A DNA stretch of 64,000 nt from Halobaculum litoreum (GCF_030127125.1 NZ_CP126156.1:124001-188000); one strand, 5' to 3'; shown: positions 8,517-17,842, numbered from the stretch's first letter. Notes: generated from the letters alone by a model not told the origin. Made by a program: numbers and translations.

Positions 8517-10352
8517 ATGCCCTCCAGCGCGCGTCCCCTCGCGGCGAGCGTGGCGCTCCTGCTCGTGACGTCGGCCGTCGCGGCGCCCGCGCTCGCCGCT
8601 CCGCTCGCGGCCCCGGACCGACCGAGCGCGACCCACTGTCTCCCCGAGTTCGAGGACCCGGCAGCCGACCGTCCCGCCCACGTCGACGCCGGCGACACCG
8701 CCCGGATCGCGGTGCTCGCGTGCAAGGCGTGGGAGACGACCGTCCGCGTCGAGGGCCCCGGCGTGAACGCCTCGGTCGACCTCGGCGGCGAGGCCGGCGC
8801 GTCGGGCCACGGCACGCTCGTGGTGAACACGTCCGCCGACGGCGCGGCCGCCTACCGCACCGCCGGCCGCCTCGCGTTCGGCGTCGACCACGCCGACGGC
8901 TCGTTCCGCACGGGAACGTACACGCTGACGCTGTCGCGCGGGGGGTCGGTCGTCGACCGGCTCGCGCTCGTCGTCGGCGACCCCCGGATCGGGAACCTGA
9001 CCGTCGGCTACGCCGCGGCGAACGCGACGGTCGCCGGCGCCGGCGACCTCCGACGCGGGTTCGAGAACGGCACCGTCGTCACCGCCGGCGGCGTCGACGG
9101 ACTCGGCGGCTACGACGTCGAGGACGGCGACTCGACGGTGCTCCACCCGGGGACGCTGGTGCTCGCGGTCGACGCGAAGCGGCTGGCGTGGGCCGTCGAC
9201 ACGAACGAGTCGGCCGCCTCGGTGACGGCGCTCGCGGCGTACCTGAACCGGACCGGCGGCGCGCTGCGCGTCGTCCAGTCGAACCCGACCCCCTCGCGTC
9301 GAGTGAAGGCGGTCGACCTCCTCGACCCCGACGCGGTGTCGCTGTACGCCGACCCGGCCAACGACTCGTTCTACCTCGTCGCCGACACACGAGCTCTCCG
9401 GGTCGTCCACGGCGCCACCGACCGCGGCTACCCCGCCGCCGACGGCGCGCCGGCGGAGCTCTACGGCGGCGACCGGTTCGCGGCGAACCTCACCCTGAAC
9501 GCGAGCGGCCGCTTCGACTGGGCGGCCGCCCACGACCGGGCGGCCGGCGCGGACCCGGCGTCCGCGGAGACGTCGTTCGTCGTCGTCGAACCGGACGCGG
9601 GGCTCCCCGACTGGCCCCGCGACGAGCGCGTCGCGCTCGCCCCCGGGCAGCCGGTTCGCGGCCGGACGACGCTCGCCCCCGGGTCGACGCTGGTCGTCGA
9701 GGCGGCGCGTGCGGACGGCACGACGACGACCCGGCGGGTGACCGTCGGTGCCAACGGGACGTTCGAGGCGAGCCTCGGCACCGCGAACGCGACCGACGGC
9801 ACACGGCTGACCGTCGCGGTGCGGCTCCCCGACCGGACGGGCGGCGTCGAGCGACGCGCGGTCGTGCGCGACCCGGCGGCGACCCTCTCGGCGAGCGTCC
9901 GCGGGGAGGGCGAGCGACAGGTCGCCTTCGACGCGACCGTCTCCCACCGGAGCCTCGTCGTCGTCGCCGAGGCTGACGGCGACGTGGTCGGCGTCCAGCC
10001 ACGCGCCCCGGACACGGGGTACACGGGCGGCCTCGTGAGCCTCGCCGCCGCCGACCCCGGCACGCTCACGGTCACCGTGTACCGGGACGTGGACCGGGAC
10101 GGGCGCCTCGACGCGGCCGACGTGCCGTACCCGAACGCGAGCACGACCGTCGAGTACGAGCCGACCGACTCGCCGACGGCGACGGGGTCCCGCTCCGAGT
10201 CGGGGACGCCGGGCCCGGGCGCCGCCGGGTCGACCGTGGCCGACTCGGACGCGCCGACCGAGTCGTCGACGCCGGTCCCCGGCTTCGGCGTCCTCGCGGC
10301 CGTCGTGGCGGTCGCCGGGGCGACGCTGTCGCTCCGTCGCCGCGCGAACTGA
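8517..10352 (+). CDS. secreted surface protein with PGF-CTERM anchor
   Basis: A 611-residue acidic exported protein. Residues 1-30 are a signal peptide (PLAASVALLLVTSAVAAPAL). The body is beta-rich with many N-x-S/T sites, as in haloarchaeal surface glycoproteins (BGTF/DUF7827-like). A Thr/Ser/Pro-rich spacer precedes the C-terminal PGFG motif, a hydrophobic helix and the basic end RRRAN. That tripartite C-terminus is the PGF-CTERM signal processed by archaeosortase A, which swaps the helix for a lipid anchor. It lies downstream of a divergent methyltransferase; a TATA-like stretch (acaagtatgttgg) is at 8449-8461. Confidence 0.85.
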   Translation: MPSSARPLAASVALLLVTSAVAAPALAAPLAAPDRPSATHCLPEFEDPAADRPAHVDAGDTARIAVLACKAWETTVRVEGPGVNASVDLGGEAGASGHGTLVVNTSADGAAAYRTAGRLAFGVDHADGSFRTGTYTLTLSRGGSVVDRLALVVGDPRIGNLTVGYAAANATVAGAGDLRRGFENGTVVTAGGVDGLGGYDVEDGDSTVLHPGTLVLAVDAKRLAWAVDTNESAASVTALAAYLNRTGGALRVVQSNPTPSRRVKAVDLLDPDAVSLYADPANDSFYLVADTRALRVVHGATDRGYPAADGAPAELYGGDRFAANLTLNASGRFDWAAAHDRAAGADPASAETSFVVVEPDAGLPDWPRDERVALAPGQPVRGRTTLAPGSTLVVEAARADGTTTTRRVTVGANGTFEASLGTANATDGTRLTVAVRLPDRTGGVERRAVVRDPAATLSASVRGEGERQVAFDATVSHRSLVVVAEADGDVVGVQPRAPDTGYTGGLVSLAAADPGTLTVTVYRDVDRDGRLDAADVPYPNASTTVEYEPTDSPTATGSRSESGTPGPGAAGSTVADSDAPTESSTPVPGFGVLAAVVAVAGATLSLRRRAN

Positions 10353-10468
10353 CCGCCCGACGGCGTCGAGACCGCCGAGCGCGAACTGCGCGTTCGGCGC
10401 CGCTGTCGTGCGATATCGGCCTTCTTCCGCGATCGGTTGACAAAATCTTTTTCACACCCGAACGGCCT

Positions 10469-10780
10469 ATGGGTGGTATCCACATGGGGGGAATCGTGTC
10501 GGGACTGTCGGGACGGATCGTGGGGGCGGGGATGGCGCTGTCGGCGTCCGTCTCGGTGCCCGCGCTGCCGTACGTCCCCGAAGTGGCCGCCGACTGGGGG
10601 CTGGCGGAGCTCCCCGTCGTCGTGGGCGTGGTCACGTTCGTCGCCGTCCGGCTCGCGCTCGGGGTGGCGCTGGTCGTCCGCGGCGGCGAGGACGCGCGGC
10701 CCGACCCGCTGGCGTTCGGCCGGCCGGACGAACCGGGCGCTGTGGGCGCGCTGCTGTCGCGGCTCCGCTCGCGCCGGTAG
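10469..10780 (+). CDS. small membrane protein of unknown function
   Basis: A 103-residue protein starting MGGIHMGGIVSGLSG (the second ATG at 10484 is also possible). It has two hydrophobic stretches, VGAGMALSASVSVPALPYV and LPVVVGVVTFVAVRLALGVA, and an Arg-rich end. An A/T-rich element (aaaatcttttt, 10442-10452) lies just upstream, so it is probably transcribed on its own. I do not recognise the family. Confidence 0.6.
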   Translation: MGGIHMGGIVSGLSGRIVGAGMALSASVSVPALPYVPEVAADWGLAELPVVVGVVTFVAVRLALGVALVVRGGEDARPDPLAFGRPDEPGAVGALLSRLRSRR

Positions 10781-10877
10781 CGTCGCGGGGGCGACCGCTC
10801 GGGCCGCTCGGGCCGCTCGCGCCGGGCGACGCCCCGCCTTCGGCACCCTCTTGTCCGCGACGCCCGCAGCGACGGGC

Positions 10878-11904
10878 ATGAACGATGCGACCGCCGTCCG
10901 CGCGGTCGACGCCCGGAAGGCGTACGACGGGACGGTCGCGCTCGACGGCGTCTCGCTCGACGTCCGCGAGGGGGAGGTGTTCGGCCTCATCGGTCCCAAC
11001 GGCGCCGGGAAGACGACGCTCGTGCGCGCGCTCACCGGCACCGCCGACGCCGAGGGCACCCTCGAACTGTTCGGGACGCCCGCCCGCGAGTCCGACCGCT
11101 CCCGGGTGGGACTGCTGCCCCAGGAGTTCGGCCCGCCCGAGCGCCTCACCGCGCGGGAACTCGTCGCCTACTACGGCGGCCTGTACGACGAGTCGCGCCC
11201 GGTCGCCGACGTGCTCGCCGACGTCGGCCTGACGGACGACGCCGACACGTGGTACGAGCACCTCTCGGGCGGGCAGAAGCGGCGCGCGTGCGTCGCCACC
11301 GCGCTCGTCAACGACCCCGACGTGCTGTTCCTCGACGAGCCGACCACCGGCATCGACCCCGCGGGGCGCCGGGCGCTGTGGGACCTGCTGGAGTCGCTCG
11401 CCGACGGCGGCGTCACCGTGTTCCTCACCAGCCACTCGATGGAGGAGGTCGAGCGGCTCGCCGACCGCGTCGGGCTCCTGCGCGACGGCGACCTCGTCGC
11501 GGTCGGCACGCCCGCCGAACTCGTCGCCGACCACGGCGGGCCCGCGCGGCTGGTCGTCGCGGGCCCCGACGCCGACGCGGGCGTCGACCCCCTGCGCGAG
11601 GCGGGGTTCGCGGTCGAGGTCGGCGCCGACGAGCTGGTCGTCGGCGACGTGGCGCCGACCGACCTCGCGGGCGCCGTGACCGCGCTGGCCAACGCCGGCG
11701 TGACGTACGAGTCGCTCACGTGGACCGAGCCGACGCTCGAGGACGTGTACCTCCGGCTGACCGGCGAGACGTTCGAGGGGGCGTTCACGCCCGGCGCGAG
11801 CGCCGTCGAGGGCGCGAGCGGTGACGGCCCCACCGACAGCGCGAGGGAGGGCGACGGGCGACGGGGCCGACGCGGCCGCCGCGGCGACGGAGGCGGACCG
11901 ATGA
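10878..11904 (+). CDS. ABC transporter ATP-binding protein (ABC-2 type), frame broken near the 3' end
   Basis: A nucleotide-binding subunit of an ABC-2 type exporter. Walker A GPNGAGKTT is at residues 39-47, the signature is LSGGQKRR, Walker B is VLFLDEPTTG, and the H-loop is TSHSMEE. As written, the frame runs into the permease with no stop. The last 15-20 codons in that frame are Arg/Gly-rich with A-ending codons, unlike the rest. One base removed within 11843-11858 instead gives an acidic tail ending AAAAATEADR and a TGA at 11902-11904 that overlaps the permease ATG (ATGA). I therefore call two coupled genes. Confidence 0.85.
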
Positions 11905-12680
11905 GTCGCGTCGGGCGGGTGCGGTCGGAGACGGTCGCGGCGACGCGCTCGTTCCTCCGCCGGCGGACGGCGGTGTTCTTCACCTTCTTCTTCCCGCTGC
12001 TGCTGGTGCTCATCTTCGGCGTCCTCGTGCGCACCCAGCCGGGCGGCGGCGGGCTGTTCGCCCAGCCCGACGCGTACTACCTGCCGGGCTACCTCGCGAC
12101 GGTGGTGCTGTTCACGCCGCTGTCGCGCGTCGGCTCGGAGATCGCGCGCCACCGCGACGGCCACCGCTTCGAGAAGCTGGCGACGACGCCGCTGACGCGC
12201 GGGGAGTGGCTGCTGGCGCACACGCTCGTCAACGTCGGCGTCATCGGCGTCGCCTCGCTGCTCGTGTTCGCGCTCGTCACGCTCGTCACCGGCGCGAGCA
12301 TCCCGCTCTCGGCGGACCTGCTCTTGCTCGTCCCGTTCGTCGTCGTGGGCGTCGTGCTGTTCTGCGGCGTCGGCGCCGTGCTCGGGCGCGTGTCGGACAC
12401 GCAGGACGGCGTCATCGCCGCCTCGAACTCGGTGGCGCTGCCGCTGCTGTTCCTCTCGGACACGTTCGTCTCCCCCGAGCTGCTCCCCGACTGGTTCCTC
12501 CCCGTGGTGAACCTCTCGCCGCTCACGTACTTCTCGCGGGGGGTGCGCGCGCTCACCTTCGAGGCGCCGACCGCCGACGGGCTGGGGGGGCTCGGTGCGA
12601 CGGGGAACCTCGCGATCCTCGCGGCGCTGGCGCTCGTCGCGTTCGGCGTCGGCGCGGTCGCGGTGCCGCGCGGGGAGTGA
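11901..12680 (+). CDS. ABC-2 type transporter permease
   Basis: A 259-residue integral membrane protein starting MSRVGRVRSETVAATRSFLR. Six hydrophobic segments are visible; the segment AVFFTFFFPLLLVLIFGVLV is followed by an extracellular loop and the LATTPLTRGEWLLAHTLVNV motif of the ABC-2 membrane family, ending with LSPLTYFSRGVRALTFEAP. It pairs with the ATPase immediately upstream. Drug, lipid or polysaccharide export are all possible; the substrate is not evident. Confidence 0.88.
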   Translation: MSRVGRVRSETVAATRSFLRRRTAVFFTFFFPLLLVLIFGVLVRTQPGGGGLFAQPDAYYLPGYLATVVLFTPLSRVGSEIARHRDGHRFEKLATTPLTRGEWLLAHTLVNVGVIGVASLLVFALVTLVTGASIPLSADLLLLVPFVVVGVVLFCGVGAVLGRVSDTQDGVIAASNSVALPLLFLSDTFVSPELLPDWFLPVVNLSPLTYFSRGVRALTFEAPTADGLGGLGATGNLAILAALALVAFGVGAVAVPRGE

Positions 12681-12738
12681 CCGACCCGGAGCGCCACGTC
12701 GTCACAAGAACTATCATTCTGCTGAACGAAATGCCGTC

Positions 12739-13293
12739 GTGGGAATCCGCTCGCTCGCTCCGTTCGTTCGGTCGTACCGACGATACGGACCGGACCGGCT
12801 CCCGGGCGCCGATCGACGCGAGGTCGGCGCCGGCTACGCCGCTACGCTCGCCGCGCTCGGCGCCTCCGTCCTGTTCGTCGCCGCCACCGTCGGCGCGACC
12901 CGCCTCGGCTTCGACTCCGGGTTCCTCGCGGCCGCGACGCTGCTCGCGCTCCCGGCGGTCCTCCCGACGGCGTTTCTCGCGGGTGCGGCGACGTGGCGGT
13001 GGCTCCCGGCGAGCGTCCCGCAGTTCGGCGCGGTCGCCGGCGTCGTCGCCGCGACGCTCGCGTACCTCCTCGCCGGGGCGGCGTTCGCGGCCGTGTTCAC
13101 CGTCGCTGAGACCGGGCGCACGCTCGGAACGACCGGTGACCTCGTCGCCGGCGGCGTCCTCGACGCCTTCGGCTTCGGCGCCCTCGTCGCCGTCACGGCC
13201 GTACTCGCGTCGGCGTGGCTCGTCGTCCCCGTCGCCGCGCTGGCGGGACACGTCCACGAACGGAGTCGGCGCGACCACACGGTCGCGGGCTGA
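12739..13293 (+). CDS. hypothetical four-helix membrane protein
   Basis: A 184-residue protein from GTG 12739 (then GIRSLAPFVRSYRRYGPDRL). Four hydrophobic segments are clear: ATLAALGASVLFVAATVGAT, a second around LLALPAVLPTAFLAG, AGVVAATLAYLLAGAAFAAV and LVAVTAVLASAWLVVPVAAL. A short hydrophilic end follows. Codon choice in the upstream in-frame sequence is non-coding, which favours this GTG. The family is not recognised; conserved haloarchaeal proteins of this form are known only as hypothetical. Confidence 0.65.
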   Translation: MGIRSLAPFVRSYRRYGPDRLPGADRREVGAGYAATLAALGASVLFVAATVGATRLGFDSGFLAAATLLALPAVLPTAFLAGAATWRWLPASVPQFGAVAGVVAATLAYLLAGAAFAAVFTVAETGRTLGTTGDLVAGGVLDAFGFGALVAVTAVLASAWLVVPVAALAGHVHERSRRDHTVAG

Positions 13294-13342
13294 CCGCTCC
13301 CGAACGGTCGACGCGGTTCCGGCACGGTCCTCGACCCGACGC

Positions 13343-14343
13343 CTATCGAACCGGCACGGTCCCCGCGGTCGCGGGGCGCTCGGCCAACTCCACCTCGACG
13401 ACGCGTCGCGTCGTCTCCGCCTCGCGGTACACCGACAGCGCGACCGTCTCGCCGGGGGCGCCGGTGAGGATGAGGTGGCGGACCAACTCCTCGTGGGTGC
13501 GCACGGGCTCGCCGTCGGCCGCGACGATCACGTCGCCGCCGACCGGGAGTTCGCGGTCGCCGACGACCGCAGTCCGCGAGCAGCCCCGCAGGCCGTCGTC
13601 GCTGGCGGCCGGGCCGTCCTCCCCGACGTCGACGACGAGCACGCCGTCGGTCTCCAACAGGCCGTTCGCCTCCGCGAGCGCCGGGGTCACGTCCATCGTC
13701 CGCACCCGGAGGTACGGGTGGCGGTGGACGCCGTCGGCGACGAGGCTGGGGACGACACGGGCCAACAGGCGCGCGGAGACGGCGAACCCGATGTTGTCGC
13801 CGCCCTTCGCGCGGTTGACGCCGACGACCTCGTAGCCGCCGTCGTCGGTCGCGGTCACGAGCGGGCCGCCGCTGTTGCCGGGGTTGATCGCGGCGTCCGT
13901 CTGGACGACGTCGGGGACGGAGAAGCCGCCCCGCATCGCCATCGAGCGGTTCACGCCGGAGACGATCCCCGCGGTGATGGAGCCGTCGAGCCCCATCGGG
14001 TTGCCGAGCGCGGCGACCGGCCGCCCCGGCTCCGGCACGTCGCTCGCGACCGGGAGCGGCTCGGCGTCCATCCCCTCGACGCGGACGACCGCGAGGTCGG
14101 TGTCGGCGTCGGTGCCGACGACCGCCCCTCCAGCCACGAGCCGTCGGCGAAGCGGACGCTCACGGTCCGGCGGTCGCCGACGACGTGGTCGTTCGTGACG
14201 ACGTGGGCGTCGTCGTAGACGAACCCCGAGCCGGCGCCGCGGGCCGCGCCGCCGCCGTCGGCGTACACCGACACGACCGACGGGGCGACGCGTCTGTACA
14301 GCTCCTCGTAATCGGGGGCGCCCGCCCCCGCCTGGGCCTCCAT
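13343..14343 (-). CDS. HtrA/DegP-like S1C serine protease with PDZ domain, frame broken
   Basis: The trypsin-like domain has the His in VVTNDHVV, the Asp in GTDADTDLAVVRVEG and the Ser in INPGNSGGPLVT, so the catalytic triad is complete. A C-terminal PDZ domain follows (LLETDGVLVVDVGEDGP onward). The two halves are in different frames; adding one base to the C4 run 14125-14128 joins WLEG to AVVGTDAD exactly. I start at ATG 14343 (MEAQAGAGAPDYEELYRRVA); ATG 14370 is the alternative. Neither start gives a signal peptide, so it is probably cytoplasmic. It is divergent from the KDPG aldolase gene. Confidence 0.8.
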
Positions 14344-14424
14344 CACCCGAGGGAAGTGACGCGATAGCATATGGCGGTCGCGGTAGGGCGTCGGCCACGC
14401 ACGACCCCACGGGCGCCACCGATC

Positions 14425-14432
14425 GGTTTTAG
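14425..14432 (+). promoter_or_regulatory. TATA-like box for KDPG aldolase gene
   Basis: GGTTTTAG lies 26-33 bases upstream of ATG 14458. Confidence 0.45.
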
Positions 14433-14443
14433 TCCCGGCGTGA

Positions 14444-14448
14444 GGAGG
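14444..14448 (+). promoter_or_regulatory. Shine-Dalgarno sequence of the KDPG aldolase gene
   Basis: GGAGG ends nine bases before ATG 14458. It is one of the few good ribosome binding sites in the window, where most genes appear leaderless or overlap the previous gene. Its closeness to the TATA-like element leaves only a very short leader. Confidence 0.45.
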
Positions 14449-14457
14449 TACTCGCGT

Positions 14458-15099
14458 ATGAGTACTACCGACGCGGTCGCCGCGATGCGCGAGTCCGGCG
14501 TCGTCGCGGTCATGCGCGGCGCGGAGCCGGAGACGGTCGTCGACACCGCCGAGGCGCTCGTCGCCGGCGGCGTGACGGCGCTGGAGGTCACCGCCGACAC
14601 CGCCGGCGCGACCGACATGATCGACACCCTGAGCGACGCGCTCGGCGACGACGCGCTCGTCGGCGCCGGCACCGTCCTCGACAGCGAAACGGCCCGCGCG
14701 GCCATCGCCGCCGGCGCGGAGTTCGTCGTCTCGCCGTCGTTCGACGCGGGCGTCGTCGAGACGTGCAACCGCTACGGCGTGCTGTGTGCGCCGGGCGTGA
14801 TGACGCCGACGGAGGCCGTCGAGGCGTACGAGGCCGGCGCGGACATGGTGAAGGTGTTCCCCGCGAAGACGGTCGGCCCGTCGCACGTCGCGGCGCTGAA
14901 GGGGCCGCTCGGCCAGCTGGAGATCATGCCCACCGGCGGCGTCTCCCCGGACAACGCGGCCGACTACATCGAGGCGGGGGCGGCGTGCGTGGGTGCCGGC
15001 TCCGCGCTCGTCGACCGCGACCTCGTCGAGGCGGGCGACTTCGCCGCGATCACCGAGCGCGCCGAGGCGTTCCGCGCGGTGATCGAGGACGCCCGCTGA
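14458..15099 (+). CDS. 2-keto-3-deoxy-6-phosphogluconate aldolase
   Basis: A 213-residue TIM-barrel class I aldolase of the Eda/KDPG-KDPGal family. It cleaves KDPG to pyruvate and glyceraldehyde-3-phosphate in the semi-phosphorylative Entner-Doudoroff route that haloarchaea use for glucose. The Schiff-base lysine is K132 in MVKVFPAK, the catalytic glutamate is E43 in ALEVTAD, and phosphate-binding loops are GTV and PTGGVSPDN. Length matches the family. It stands alone here, next to a VOC protein 59 bases downstream in the same direction. Confidence 0.93.
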   Translation: MSTTDAVAAMRESGVVAVMRGAEPETVVDTAEALVAGGVTALEVTADTAGATDMIDTLSDALGDDALVGAGTVLDSETARAAIAAGAEFVVSPSFDAGVVETCNRYGVLCAPGVMTPTEAVEAYEAGADMVKVFPAKTVGPSHVAALKGPLGQLEIMPTGGVSPDNAADYIEAGAACVGAGSALVDRDLVEAGDFAAITERAEAFRAVIEDAR

Positions 15100-15158
15100 C
15101 GGGCACCGACACGCCCCCGACCGACGCCTATTCGTCGCCGTCGACCGTTCGACGGCGT

Positions 15159-15521
15159 ATGTCCCACCCCGGCGGTCTCGTCTTCGTCCGCACCGCGGCC
15201 CGCGAGCGCGTCGTCGACTGGTACACCGACGTCGTCGGCGCCGACGTGTGGCTCGAACAGCCCGGCTGTACGATCCTCGCGCACGGGGACTTCCGGTTCG
15301 GCTTCTGCGACGCCGACGCCGGCGACACCGAGACCGAGGGCATCCTCACGTTCGTGTACCCGGACCGCGCGGGCGTCGACCGGCTGCACGAGCGCGTCGG
15401 CGACGCCGCGCGCGAGGCGCCGCACGTCAACGAGCGGTACGACATCTACCAGTTCTTCGCGGACGACCCCGACGGCCGCACCGTGGAGTTCCAGACGTTC
15501 CTCCACGAGCTGCCGGCGTGA
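15159..15521 (+). CDS. VOC family (glyoxalase/bleomycin-resistance fold) protein
   Basis: A 120-residue single VOC domain: LVFVRTAARERVVDWYTDVV at the start, WLEQPGCTILAHGDFRFGFC in the middle, and the closing strand FFADDPDGRTVEFQTF, where the glutamate is the usual metal ligand. Possible roles include dioxygenase, glyoxalase or binding protein; the substrate is unknown. ATG 15159 gives the family N-terminus MSHPGGLVFVR. Confidence 0.85.
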   Translation: MSHPGGLVFVRTAARERVVDWYTDVVGADVWLEQPGCTILAHGDFRFGFCDADAGDTETEGILTFVYPDRAGVDRLHERVGDAAREAPHVNERYDIYQFFADDPDGRTVEFQTFLHELPA

Positions 15522-15546
15522 GCCCGCGGGCCGCCCCCCCGGTCGC

Positions 15547-16044
15547 TCACTCCTCGGGCCGGGTCCGGTGGACGACCGTGTCGCCGTCCTCGCCGTCGCC
15601 GACCCAGTACACCCACGTCTGGGTGAAGTAGTCGGCGTGCGGGGCCGGCGTGGCGGTGATCGTGCCGTTGTCGGTGTGGCCGTCGCTGTTCGAGTAGCCC
15701 GTGCAGGTGACGGTCGCGCGCCACGCGCCGCGCTCGCGGGCGACGCCGTCGAGGTCGCACTCCAGCGTCACCTCCGTCGAGGGGTCGAACCAGAGGCTGT
15801 TGTACACGTACCGGTACTCGTGGGTGAGCGCGTACGAGCCGACGGCGGACTCGTTCAGGGTCGCCGGGAGGGCGGGTCGCTCCTTCGGCCCGTCGGGCCA
15901 CGCGACCGGGTCGCCGGGGAGGGCCGTCGCGGCCGCGGGCGACCCGTCGGCCGGCGCCGACGGCGCCCCCGGGGCGCCGAGACAGCCGCTCGCGACGAGG
16001 AGGAGGGCGATGCAACACGCCGGGAGGGGAGCGCGGGGACGCAT
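15547..16044 (-). CDS. haloarchaeal lipoprotein of unknown function
   Basis: A 165-residue protein with a lipoprotein signal: basic start MRPRAPL, hydrophobic helix, and lipobox VASGC, so Cys is at about position 22. The mature part is short, with two cysteines (LECDL and VTCTG) that could form a disulfide, and aromatic strands near the end (FTQTWVYWVGDGEDG). GTG 16056 is an alternative start. No known domain recognised. It would be anchored on the outer face of the membrane. Confidence 0.7.
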   Translation of the reverse strand: MRPRAPLPACCIALLLVASGCLGAPGAPSAPADGSPAAATALPGDPVAWPDGPKERPALPATLNESAVGSYALTHEYRYVYNSLWFDPSTEVTLECDLDGVARERGAWRATVTCTGYSNSDGHTDNGTITATPAPHADYFTQTWVYWVGDGEDGDTVVHRTRPEE

Positions 16045-16105
16045 CGTTCGGAGCACCGGCGGATCCGGTGAAGTGTCTTGTGCCGGTCGCCCGCGGGTCG
16101 GCCGG

Positions 16106-16852
16106 TCAGTCCGCGTCGACGACGGGGATGTCGACCGCGCCGTCGCCCGCGCGGGTCGCCCCGTCGGTGTCGAGCCGCCGGATCCGGTCGGCGACCACGT
16201 CGCTCGCGGGGGCGTAGTGCAGGAGCGGCTCGCCCGCGGGCTCGGCGAAGCCGTTCGCCTCGAACAGCGTGTTCGTCCGGATCTCCGCCTCAGCGGGCGC
16301 GAGCGGCCACGGCTCGTGGGCGATGTCGCCGTAGTAGACCCGGTCGCGCCCCTCGGTGTAGAAGCGGTAGTTCTCGACGAGGAACGCCTCCAGACTCCCC
16401 GGCTCGGGCGTCGCCGTGTCGCCGACGGGCCAGTAGGTGGCGTCGAAGTGTGCCTCGGGCGCGCCGCGGTGGGTGCGGTGGCTGGTGACGGTGACGCGGT
16501 CGCCGTCGCGGGTCACGTCCATCGACGCCCGGTAGTACGGGAGCCGGAACAGCCCGCGGGCGACGCCGACGCCGACGGGGTCCGCGGCGTCGAGGTTGAA
16601 GAAGTACACCCCCTTCGTGTCGCCGTCGGTGACGTACGTCCGGAGGTTCAACTCCGGGAACGACAGGCCGACCGGGAACCCCCGCGGGCGGATGTCCGTC
16701 ATCTCGAACTGGACGACCCCGAGGTAGGCGTCGCCCTCGTACGTCGCCGCCGACAGCGCGTCGGGGAGGCGCGCCTCGACGGTCGCGGGGTCGACCCGCC
16801 AGTGGGCGAACAGCGCGTCGAGCCAGCGCATCTCCAGCAGCCGTCGCTTCAT
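16106..16852 (-). CDS. DUF2071 family protein (YqjF-like)
   Basis: A 248-residue protein starting MKRRLLEMRWLDALFAHWRV. Family marks are WRVDPATVEARLPD, YLGVVQFEMTDIRPRGFP, ELNLRTYV and GVYFFNLDAADPVGVGVAR, followed by FRLPYYRASM and a late YYGDIAHEPWPL. These are the conserved blocks of YqjF/DUF2071 proteins, related in fold to acetoacetate decarboxylase; the activity is unknown. It is divergent from the DUF4349 lipoprotein, 87 bases away. Confidence 0.85.
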   Translation of the reverse strand: MKRRLLEMRWLDALFAHWRVDPATVEARLPDALSAATYEGDAYLGVVQFEMTDIRPRGFPVGLSFPELNLRTYVTDGDTKGVYFFNLDAADPVGVGVARGLFRLPYYRASMDVTRDGDRVTVTSHRTHRGAPEAHFDATYWPVGDTATPEPGSLEAFLVENYRFYTEGRDRVYYGDIAHEPWPLAPAEAEIRTNTLFEANGFAEPAGEPLLHYAPASDVVADRIRRLDTDGATRAGDGAVDIPVVDAD

Positions 16853-16939
16853 ACCCGTCGTAGGGGTCGCCCACGGAAGGGTCAAACGGCTCTTTCACGC
16901 TACCCAACAGTTAGGCACCCCCGTGCGGAAGCGACGCCC

Positions 16940-17842
16940 ATGCGACGTGGTCCACTCGTGGCGGTGTGCTGTGCCCTCCTCCTCGTCCTCGCGGGCTGTT
17001 CGGGCGCGGGCGGCGGCGGCGACTCGGCCGCCCAACGCGGCGGCGGGGACGTCGCCACCGGCGCCCCGGCCGAGGAGGCGGCCGCGGCCGAGGACGCCGG
17101 CTCCGACGCCGGCTCCGGCGACGGCGGCATCGCCGCACAGGTCGAGAACAGACAGATCATCTACGAGGCGACGGTGAGCCTCCGGGTCGACGACTACGAC
17201 GCCGCCAGCGAGAACCTCACGGCGCTGGCGCGCGACCGCGGCGGCTACGTCGGCTCGACGAGCACCCGGGTCCGCGGCGAGGAGAACCGGACGTGGACGG
17301 AGGGCACCGTCGTCCTCCGGATCCCCTCGGGCAACTACTCGGGCGCCTACGAGGCGGTCCGGGCCGAGGGCGAGGTGCGCTCGGCCGACCAGTCGACGGA
17401 CGACGTGACGACGCAGGTCGTCGACCTGCAAGCCCGGCTGGAGAGCCTCCGCGCCGAGCGCGACCGCCTGCGCGAACTGTACGACGAGGCCAACGACACC
17501 GAGGACGTGCTGGCGGTCCAGCGGGAGCTGTCGGACGTGCAGACGGAGATCGAACGGACGGAGGCGCGCCTCCAGAGCCTCCAGCGGCAGGTCGCGTACT
17601 CCACGATCACGGTGCAGCTGTCGGAGCCGCGGCCGGACTACGAGCCGCCCACGCGGTCGGCGTGGTACGAGACGCCGCTGACCGAGGCGTTCCTCGAGTC
17701 GGTCGACGGGGTGATCGTGCTCGGGCGCGGGCTGGTCGTCCTGACGGCGTACGCGCTCCCGTACCTCGCGGTGTTGGCGGTGCCGACCGCGGTGGCGGTG
17801 CTCGGCGTTCGCAAACTCCGTGACCGAACAGAAGACACATAA
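16940..17842 (+). CDS. DUF4349 domain lipoprotein
   Basis: A 300-residue protein with lipobox LVLAGCSG, then a low-complexity Gly/Ala/Asp spacer. The DUF4349 domain begins at RQIIYEATVSLRVDDY and includes GGYVGSTSTR and VVLRIPSGNYSGAYEAVR. A coiled coil of about 60 residues follows (from LQARLESLRAERDRLRELYD). The end is a membrane helix (VVLTAYALPYLAVLAVPTAV) and a short basic tail. It is thus tethered at both ends of the chain, lipid and helix. Function of the family is unknown; an envelope scaffold role is a guess. Confidence 0.85.
   Translation: MRRGPLVAVCCALLLVLAGCSGAGGGGDSAAQRGGGDVATGAPAEEAAAAEDAGSDAGSGDGGIAAQVENRQIIYEATVSLRVDDYDAASENLTALARDRGGYVGSTSTRVRGEENRTWTEGTVVLRIPSGNYSGAYEAVRAEGEVRSADQSTDDVTTQVVDLQARLESLRAERDRLRELYDEANDTEDVLAVQRELSDVQTEIERTEARLQSLQRQVAYSTITVQLSEPRPDYEPPTRSAWYETPLTEAFLESVDGVIVLGRGLVVLTAYALPYLAVLAVPTAVAVLGVRKLRDRTEDT

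Noticed and set aside
10878-12680. A genuine ABCG-like NBD-permease fusion
   Set aside because: The linker has wrong codon use in the fused frame, and the alternative frame gives a normal ATGA overlap.
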